Notes under the pieces: generated by a model
Database searches by the model: none
The model's input: the letters and a program-made list of their open reading frames with translations, nothing else
What the model was told of the DNA's origin: nothing
Program-made: the position numbers and the translations under genes
NCBI GenBank assembly: GCA_013416795.1
Contig: RQSC01000026.1
Span: 631,156-655,919 of the forward strand
Direction: 5' to 3'
From: Prasinococcaceae sp. CCMP 1430
Taxonomy: Eukaryota; Prasinodermophyta; Palmophyllophyceae; Prasinococcales; Prasinococcaceae
Length of the DNA stretch: 24,764 nt
Part shown: positions 18,491 through 24,764 of the stretch, in pieces
Layout of the letters: every line of letters begins with the position of its first letter
Numbering within the stretch: the first letter of the stretch is position 1

Positions 18491-20354
18491 TCACTCGCAC
18501 GGCGGCAGCGGGCTGGGAAACGTGGTCTGCGGCACGGGCGCGTTCGCGAAGGCGTTGGCGGAGCCGCACACCTCCACGAAGGGACTACTTGGGTTTCCGA
18601 CCCAGAGCGCCGTCGCGGTCTGGTCGCCACTGGCAGCGGTGTTGTCCTCAAACGAGCAGCCCTCCACGCGGGCCTGAAGTGGGTTCGCCGGGTCGGTACT
18701 GATGGAATCCAGCACGATCGCGCCGATGGTGCCACCGGCGGCGTTCCCCGAGAAGGACGAGTTGGTGATGTTGATGAAGACGGCACGCTGCGCGCCGATG
18801 GCAGCGCCCCCGGACTCGACCTGAGGCGCGGTATTGTTCACAAAGGAGCAGTTGGAAATGCTGATGTTCGCCGGGTTGGAAAACGGCGAGTCAGGGTCCG
18901 TGGAGTCAAAGGTGCCGCCGGCAGCATACAGAGCTCCGCCGCTGGCATACGGCGCCGTGTTGTCTGCGAATACCGAGTCTTCGACGATCATGACATTTGC
19001 CCCGCCACTCCCCAAAAAACCGGACTCGCTGTGGATTGCGCCACCTGCGCCCTCACCCCCCTGAAAGCCTGCCACTGCGGTGTTGTTCACAAAGGAGCAG
19101 TTGGAAACGCGCAACGTAGGCCCTGTGTCAATCATGATGGCCCCACCGAGGCCGTTGAGGAAACCCCCATTCTCCGGGAGACCAGCGTTGTTTCCGATAA
19201 AGGCACTGCGGCTCACCGACACGTTGGCCGTGCCCCCAAAGGCATAGATTGCGCCGCCATACCCCGAGTTTCCACTTCCGATCGCGCTTGCGAGGTTGTC
19301 CTCGAAGAGCGTGTCCACGATTGTGACGTTGGTATTGACAGTGCCCGGGGGGGGAAGGAGGAGCCCTTCCACGGCGATGGCGCCGCCGAAGGCCCAAAAG
19401 TCCGCGGAACATTCACGGAAGGTCGAGTTCTCGATGTGGAATGTGCTTCCTTTCGACGGACCTTCCGACTTTCCTGAAATGTAGATCGCGCCGCCGTAGC
19501 CCGGGAAGGAACCAGGAGTGCTAGTCACCTGCGCCTTGAAGAGCGAATCTGCCACGCGCGCGTGCGTGTGCGCAGGCACGCACGCGCGCGCGCTCGCGCG
19601 TGTCAGTACGCGAATACGGGTGTGCGCGCATGCGCAAGAGTATACGTGCGAGCGCACGTGCGCGTGCGCATGCACTGAGTCCGTGAGTTCTTTCTCTCTG
19701 TTTCTCTCTGTCTCTCTCTTTCTCTCTCTTGTGCGCGCGTACCTCGCACGGTGACGTTCGAGCCACAGTAAGCTTGGATCGCCGCGCCGTTCCACGCATA
19801 GCCTGCGGTGTTGTTGAGAAAGGTGCAGCCCTGCACCAGTACCGACGTGTTGCTGCATAAATCACCGAAAAAGCCCGGCCATCCGGCGACCACCGCAGTA
19901 GTCTGGGGAGGCTCGAGGTCATTGCTAAACTCAGGAACGGAGTTCTGCGAGAAGATGCAGTCGATCAGCGTCATCGTCACGTTGTCCATGGCGATTGCCG
20001 CACCCGAGAAGTTGCTCAGTATCAGGCCCTCGAGACGCATTGAGACGTCGCCGGACGCGATCAGGAAACGATTGGCCACAGCGGGCGCGGTGCCGATGAA
20101 GCCGTCCACCCCGGCGACGCCCGACTCGGAGTACAGCTCGAGGTCCTTCTCAACGTCCGTCTGCTCGCTAGACATCGCAACGATGCCGTCGACGCAGTAG
20201 CGACCGCCCTGCGCCGCCGCCTCCTTGAGCTCCGCCTCGGTCGTCACGCAGCCGGAGAAGGGCGGCGCGGGCACGGGCGCGGGCGCCACCCCGAGGCCGA
20301 GCGCTGGCGGCAGCGCTGCGGCCGCCGCGTGAGCGTCATGAGCCTCGCCGCCAT
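18491..20354 (-). CDS. Pmp-like right-handed beta-helix secreted protein, copy B (2 exons, 5' end unresolved)
   Basis: This is the tandem paralogue of copy A. Mature-frame exons are about 20289-19743 and 19548-18491, with a 194-nt phase-1 intron (GTACGC...GGCAG) at the same protein position, giving about 534 aa. It has the same CVTTEAELKEAAAQGGRYCV opening and beta-helix repeats (CSFVNNTAVAGFQGG, VFADNTAPYASGGALY) and the same ending (VCGSANAFANAPVPQT..., PPC plus one residue), but is about 60 residues longer through extra loops. As in copy A, the conserved ATG (20354, MAARLMTL) is out of frame with the mature protein, here by a different offset. Unlike copy A, the mature frame stays open upstream to an ATG at 20574, whose product (MEISGTCHLGAGASAQR...) is not a signal peptide. 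It is transcribed away from the lipase. Secretion is inferred from sequons, Cys content and family. Confidence 0.75.
19549..19742 (-). other. Intron of beta-helix copy B, polypurine tract
   Basis: This 194-nt phase-1 intron starts GTACGC and ends GGCAG. Just after the 5' splice site the transcript strand has a ~45-nt GA-rich polypurine tract (TCTC-rich on the plus strand, about 19687-19731), then alternating GC/CA sequence with an ACTGACAC branch-point-like motif. Confidence 0.75.
20185..20331. repeat. 147-nt block identical to 17884-18030 (copy B)
   Basis: This is the partner of the block in copy A. Just upstream on the coding strand, copy A has 26 extra nt made of a GAGCGCCGC-type 9-mer repeat; beyond that the two copies are again almost identical for about 200 nt. 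Confidence 0.9.
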
Positions 20355-20716
20355 CGTCGCGCGCGCGCGTGTACGTGCCGCGGCGCGTGTGGCGTGTGCG
20401 GCGTGTGCGGCGTGTGCGGTGTGGCCCCCTACGCGCAACGCACGCCCTTCTCCGCCCCCCTCCCCCTCCCCACCCCCCCGCCGTACGCGCACACACTGGC
20501 GCGGGCAGCAAGCGCCCTCCGAGGCGTTGCGCCGAAGCGCCAGCACCTAAATGACACGTGCCAGATATTTCCATCCTCTTTTTTTGGCCATTCTGTGACG
20601 CCCGCCAAGGCATTGTCGGACGGCTCGGGCTAGGGCTGCCGCGCGGGACAGCGCGCTCGCCACACACGCCACACACGCCGCGCAGCAGCTGCGGGCCCGC
20701 GGCGCCGGCGGCAGCG
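20355..20716. other. Divergent intergenic region (beta-helix copy B / lipase)
   Basis: This 362-nt spacer separates the candidate starts of copy B (minus) and the lipase (plus). It contains the TGTGCGGCG tandem repeat (~20393-20420), a C-rich stretch (~20450-20482), and an A/T-richer patch with T8 (~20562-20600) that could belong to a core promoter. No defined promoter element was recognised. Confidence 0.45.
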
Positions 20717-22702
20717 ATGGCGGGTCCCGAGCACCACCGCGGGGGTGTCGGCGCGGCCGTGTCGGATCCGGCGCGGACGGCGCGGACGGCGGCTGCCAAG
20801 GCCGGGGGGGTGCTCGCGACGACCGCCCCTGGCGTGAGCACGCGCACCGTGCGCCTCGCCGCGGCCGGGCTGTGGACGAAGGCGTCGAGCCTCGCGTCGA
20901 GCCTCCGAGTCGCGGCGGCGGCCCCCTTCGCCAAGGTGGCGCTGGTCGCGGTGCTCGCCGTGATCGCGGCGCCGCCGCGCGGCGCCCTGGCGGCGCCGGC
21001 GCAGCCGACGGCGACCACGCGCGAGCTCTTCGCGTTCGCCTCGCTCGCGCAGGCGGCGTACGCCAGGAGCTCGCCGCCCAACGACGCGGCGGGGGCCTTC
21101 ACGCTGCGCACGACCTCGCCCACCACGCAGTACTACAACTTCGCCGAGGGCACGAACAACGCCACCGACGACTCCAACGGCAACGCCACCACCCTCGCGG
21201 GGCAGCTCACCGAGGCGTTAGGCGCGGCCATGCCCGGCTGGGAGGCTCTCAGCGCCACGCGGAAGGTGCTGTGCGCGCACACGCGCCCTAGCGTGCAACA
21301 CACACATGCGCATTGTTGCGCACGCGCTGACATTGCAGCGCGCGCGCACGGAAGGTGTTCGGCCCCAACGCACTCGTGCACGGTGAGCTCATCATCCCCC
21401 TCGACGAGGACGATATCGAGGGCGGCGGCAACCTGACCGTCCCCTTCCTCAGCTTCCGCGGCAGCGTCAACCTCCTCAACTGGATCACCAACGCGCGCAG
21501 CCAGAACCTCACGGCGTGCACGCTCGGCGCGGGCGCCAACGCCAGCGGCGCCAGCGGGGCGGGGCTCATCGCCGGCGGCGATGGGACCATACTCGGCAAC
21601 GGCGAGGGCGAGGGAGGCGGTGAGGAGCTCTGCTGCGCGCGGGGCTTCTGGGAGAGCTACGAGCGCTGGCTGCAGCCCTTCGTGCTCGAGTGGGCCGCCG
21701 CCAACGCCGCCGAGCCCGACGCGCCCGTGCTCATCACCGGGCACAGCCTGGGCGGGGCGTACGCCGTCTTCGCCGCCGCCGACACGCTGGTGTCGCAGCT
21801 CCCGACGGGAGGGGACGCCACCAACGCCACCACTAACGCCAACGTGACGATGGCGACCTACAACGCGCCGCGAGCGGGGACTGAGGACCTCGCGGCGCTG
21901 GTGGACTCGATGGCATGGGTGCGTTCGCTCGTTCGGGTGGGCGCATTCGACGCGAACCAGCGCGCGCATTACACGTACATACGGGAGCGCGTATGCGGGC
22001 ACACGCACACAGAGCTCGTGTAGACGTCAGTGCTGTGAATGAATGGCGTCGTCGTGCGCGCATCTGTCTGACGCGCCCTCGCTTGCTTTCTGCCCTCCCC
22101 CCCCCCTTCCCGCGCGCGCGCCCCCGTCGCCTTGCAGCGCTCGATCCGCCTGCAGACGTTTCCCGAGGTGGTCTCCACGCTGCCCTTCCGGGCCAACTTC
22201 AACAACGACCCCCCGCCCGCGTGCGAGGGCCAGGTGCCCACCCACGCTGGCCAGAAGTACGCGGTGTACCTGGAGCTCGAGAACAGCGCCGACCCGCCGG
22301 CCTTTCCCAATGTACGCGCGCGTTCATGCGCATGCGCGCGCGCGCGCGCGCAGATCCCGCTGACTGACGCACGCGCGCGACCCATGCTCACCACACGCCC
22401 ACGCGCGCATGGGCACGTGCCATGGCGTGAACGGATAGTGGACTGTGACGCCAGGCCCCCTCGTGTGCACCACGGGCAATTTCTCGGACTCGCAATTCCC
22501 CGGCTTCTTCGGCGTTACCGACTGGTGGCGCCGAGCGTACAACTCTTCGCTGGCGGCCACCGCGGATGCCGCGCACGGCTTCTTCGCCTACGGGAACGAT
22601 GCGCAAGCGCCGGCGCCCGACCCCGACGCGAACGCGTTCCTGCAGCTCGCCGAGGCGGTGGATGTGACCGCATCGTGCGCCGCCGCGCTGCCTCCGGTCT
22701 AA
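20717..22702 (+). CDS. Class 3 (fungal-type) lipase-like protein with N-terminal hydrophobic segment (4 exons)
   Basis: Exons are 20717-21265, 21355-21918, 22138-22311 and 22439-22702; introns are 89, 219 and 127 nt, all phase 0, starting GTGCTG, GTGCGT and GTACGC. The spliced protein is about 516 aa. Class 3 lipases hydrolyse acylglycerols or related esters. The nucleophile elbow is TGHSLGGAY (Ser314), and His475 in DAAHGFFAYG sits where the catalytic His of the Rhizomucor lipase family lies. The acid position reads FPEVVSTLPF (Glu381) where the family has D-I-V-P-x-L-P, so Glu may replace Asp. THAGQKYAVYLE matches the family's HxGxEYW strand. A hydrophobic segment at ~66-93 (ending RGALAAP) follows an Arg/Ala-rich N-terminus and could be a signal-anchor or part of a bipartite targeting signal. 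Many N-x-S/T sequons point to the secretory route. Intron 3 has a poor 3' site (GGATAG) but gives the only phase-correct join I found. Confidence 0.85.
21260..21357 (+). other. Lipase intron 1 with 9-bp direct repeats at its splice junctions
   Basis: The 89-nt intron (21266-21354) is bounded by CGGAAG|GTG at the 5' junction (21260-21268) and CGGAAG|GTG at the 3' junction (21349-21357). The repeat contains AG|GT, so each copy can supply one splice site. The interior has alternating CA/GC sequence and CTGAC ahead of a TTGCAG that would be out of frame. The pattern is what a target-site duplication from intron insertion would leave. Confidence 0.7.
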
Positions 22703-23039
22703 ACGAGGAAGGCGGGCAAGCTCGAAGAAGCGCCCATCGAACGCTCGCCCTCCGAACGCTCGCCCACCCCACTCTTGAGCGTGGACGTTCGTGCTAGCTA
22801 GAGTGCTGTGATGAGAGCTGGTTAACTCATATGCATAGCTGTGTTACATGACCGAGGTCGGTGTCCCCCCCTCCCTCCAAAAAAAGACTCGACTCGGCTA
22901 CAACCGGGCAAGATCGCGCGGCAGGACGTAGGTGGTCGCGCGGGTGGCTTGTAGGGTCCGAGAGCGCGCTGCCTCCGTGCCCAGGCTCGCGCCGAGCGAT
23001 TCGACTGCGGCGGCCGCATTCGGCGGCACCCGGCGGTGC
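22703..23039. other. Intergenic region 3' of the lipase
   Basis: This 337-nt stretch begins with lipase 3' sequence containing a short tandem repeat (CGAACGCTCGCC, about 22739-22762), then an A/T-richer patch (22795-22850). No gene was supported. Confidence 0.35.
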
Positions 23040-23510
23040 CTACCACTCGTACGCCCGCTGCGACGCCGGGAGCGACGGCTGCGACTGCGGCTTCGGGGTC
23101 CCCTGCGGAGCCAGGTACGACGGAATCGCGGTCGGGGGCGCCTGCGGGGTGGCCGGGGCCTGCGGCGGGGTGGCCGGGGCCGGCGGCTGCGGGGCGGCCA
23201 CGGGCTGCGGGGTTCGCGCGGACGGGGACGGAGGCAGCAGCGGCGGCGGCCATCCTCGCCGCGCGCTCGGGTCGGCCTCCTGGCGCGGTCGGACGATGCG
23301 TGTGGCGCGCCACGGCCGCGCCAACCTATCCCCCGTCCCTTCCCCTCTCCTCCCCACCCCTGCCCCACACACACGCCGCCACCGCGCCGCTGCAACCCCC
23401 ATGCGCCGCTCCCCTCCCCTGCACCCCTCCCTCCCCCCTTCCCCCCTGCTGCACCGCGCGGCGGCAGCCACGGCCAGCCACTCGTTGCGGATATCGCAGG
23501 CTGGGACCAT
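23040..23510 (-). CDS. Possible Pro/Gln-rich protein, unknown function
   Basis: A 156-codon frame runs uninterrupted from ATG at 23510 to TAG at 23040. The last ~75 codons encode a Pro/Ala/Gln-rich stretch with repeated PQAPATP-like units and end in SQRAYEW; nearly every codon ends in C or G, like the confident genes here. The middle (about 23280-23450) is G-rich and looks intronic. A CCAG at the 23280/23279 boundary could be a 3' splice site in phase 0, with the real N-terminal exon elsewhere. No domain was recognised. The opposite strand also has an open Gly/Cys-rich frame with high third-position GC, so even the strand is uncertain. Confidence 0.3.
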   Translation of the reverse strand: MVPACDIRNEWLAVAAAARCSRGEGGREGCRGGERRMGVAAARWRRVCGAGVGRRGEGTGDRLARPWRATRIVRPRQEADPSARRGWPPPLLPPSPSARTPQPVAAPQPPAPATPPQAPATPQAPPTAIPSYLAPQGTPKPQSQPSLPASQRAYEW

Positions 23511-24025
23511 TCCGAATCCGACCCACCTCTCAATTTGGAATCCTCAATTTAATTTATATGAAAGCAACTTTTCTCTTATGGATTCGCTACATATTATGGT
23601 AATTCATAGGATTCCGTTTTGCGTAGGTCAAATCGAATGCGATGGGGGGTGGGCCCCACGGCCTCGGGACCTCCCCCGTGCTGCCGTCGTCCGGCCGTGT
23701 GTTGATGGCACAGGCATGCAAGCTAAGCTGGCTGAGCGGCTGCCGCTGCAGGCTGGAGTGACCGCGGCCGTGACGGCGAACACACACACACACACCCCAA
23801 CACGCGCACACGCATGACGTCACAGGCGGGCGAGGCGCGGCGCGCGCGCGTGCCTGCCTCGTGCGTGCGCTCGCCTCGCGTGCCCCGACCGACCCAACCA
23901 ACCACTCCCCGCCTGCAAGAGTACTGGAAGTGCTCCTCACCCGCCTGGCAGTGAGAGGCAGGTTCACACGCGCGTGCCTCCATCCCAGCCGCGCCCCGCG
24001 CCCGCCGGCACACAGCGATATGCTT

Positions 24026-24112
24026 GCACACAGCACACACACAGTCACACACACACACGCACACACACACGCACACTCGCACTGACACACGCACTGACAC
24101 GCACGCACACCA
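24026..24112. repeat. Interrupted (CA)n microsatellite
   Basis: About 87 nt of CA dinucleotides interrupted by CG, TG and short ACTGACAC units. On the opposite strand it gives (TG)n, which creates artificial Cys-Val reading frames. Confidence 0.85.
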
Positions 24113-24565
24113 AAGCACCGCAGGGCGCCACGTACGTGTGCACACGCCGCCCCTCGGGCGGCCGGCAGCGCCGCGCGCGGGGCTCGCATGCGTTTTGACG
24201 GACCTTCCCGCGGGCGTTGGGGTTCGCGCCGAGGACCCGATGAGCGGCGGCCGCCGGGGGCGGGGCTCCGCGCGCGCGGGACGCCGCTCGAGGCGGGGGA
24301 AACATGGGCTCCTGCGGGGGACGCGGCCGCTCTCCGCCCGCCCCCGCGGGGCGAGCTCCGCCGAGGCGGGTTTGGGGTTTTTGTGCTGAAGGTAGGGTTC
24401 GATTCGGGGCGGTTCGGGTGCGTTTCGATGGCGCCCGCGGCCGCGCCGCGCCGTGAGCGCGCCACGCGCGCCTACGTTCATTTTGCGAGGACGTACCGTA
24501 AACATGGCGCGCCGTGTGTACGCTGAGCCCTGCCTCGTGCACGGGCGCTACGCACGCGGCGATGC

Positions 24566-24716
24566 CACGCGCACACGCACGCACACACACACGCGCGCGC
24601 ACACACACAGCGACACACACACAGGTACACAGCGACACACACACAGGCACACACAGCGCCACACACGCACACACACACGCACACACGTACGCAGCGCCAC
24701 ACACACACACACACAC

Positions 24717-24764
<48 letters not shown>
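24566..24764. repeat. Long (CA)n-rich satellite reaching the window end
   Basis: About 200 nt of CA-rich sequence run to the last base. Part of it has a higher-order pattern: units of roughly 22-24 nt beginning AGCGACACAC and ending ACAGG(T/C)ACAC occur near 24609-24655, followed by AGCGCCACAC variants. The final ~40 nt are pure (CA)n. The repeat probably continues past the window or marks an assembly break. Confidence 0.9.

Larger units (their letters stand above)
23511..24764. other. Right-end region, AT-rich island and repeats, no supported gene
   Basis: An AT-rich island (about 23510-23640) includes GGAATCC (23537-23543) and its inverted copy GGATTCC (23609-23615). The rest is GC-rich with CA microsatellites. 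Open frames exist on both strands but are mostly dictated by repeats. A possible start with ATG at 24504 (MARRVYAEPCLVHGRYARGD) runs straight into the terminal (CA)n and cannot be evaluated. Confidence 0.4.

Noticed and set aside
22861-23817. Plus-strand 318-codon Gly/Cys-rich frame.
   Set aside because: It spans repeats, a G-rich tract and the AT-rich island with no domain; the minus-strand Pro/Gln-rich frame is slightly more gene-like, though also doubtful.
24045-24764. Long Cys-Val reading frames on the minus strand.
   Set aside because: They are direct translations of the (TG)n repeat and have no other support.

Overview
The window is nuclear DNA of a GC-rich, intron-bearing eukaryote, most likely a unicellular alga or other protist. 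The signs are eukaryote-only protein families (formin, Mcm10, PP6 catalytic subunit), GT-AG introns of about 90-450 nt, Kozak-like starts (GCCGCCGCC before the PP6 ATG) and very high third-position GC. Plant-like PTEN-formin architecture, a plant-like PP6 C-terminal region and secreted beta-helix proteins would fit a haptophyte or GC-rich stramenopile alga, but the sequence alone does not settle the lineage. No rRNA, tRNA, CRISPR array or intact mobile element was recognised.

Layout, left to right: PTEN-like/FH2 formin (+, 150-3760, 1 intron); FAD-dependent monooxygenase (-, 3838-5437, 1 intron), convergent with the formin, stops 77 nt apart; NTF2/SnoaL-like protein with an acidic serine-rich tail (+, 5803-7308, 1 intron); a 1 kb spacer with AT-rich islands; secreted 2OG-Fe(II) oxygenase-like protein (+, 8340-9443); alpha/beta hydrolase (-, 9568-10884); a 1.1 kb spacer ending in a 48-base poly-C run; PP6-type phosphatase (+, 11980-13573, 3 introns); Mcm10 replication factor (+, 13958-16252, no intron); two tandem Pmp-like beta-helix genes (-, 16407-18079 and 18491-20354, one intron each at the same place); a class 3 lipase (+, 20717-22702, 3 introns); then a repeat-rich tail with one doubtful Pro/Gln-rich ORF (-, 23040-23510) ending in (CA)n at the window edge.

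The genes do not form a pathway: the row mixes cytoskeleton (formin), replication (Mcm10), signalling (PP6), redox enzymes and secreted proteins, as is usual for a compact protist chromosome. The coherent part is the right third, where a tandem duplication made two secreted or surface beta-helix proteins beside a divergently transcribed lipase with many N-glycosylation sequons.

Eleven introns can be placed by reading frame and protein homology. Five of eleven 5' splice sites are GTGCGT, and many introns carry a CTGAC branch-point-like motif. The points most worth following are a conserved frame break at the start of both beta-helix genes next to a 147-nt block identical between them, a lipase intron bounded by a 9-bp direct repeat, a PP6 subunit ending in Gln instead of the methylatable Leu, a formin whose PTEN-like domain has lost its catalytic Cys, and a symmetric hairpin between the convergent formin and monooxygenase genes.
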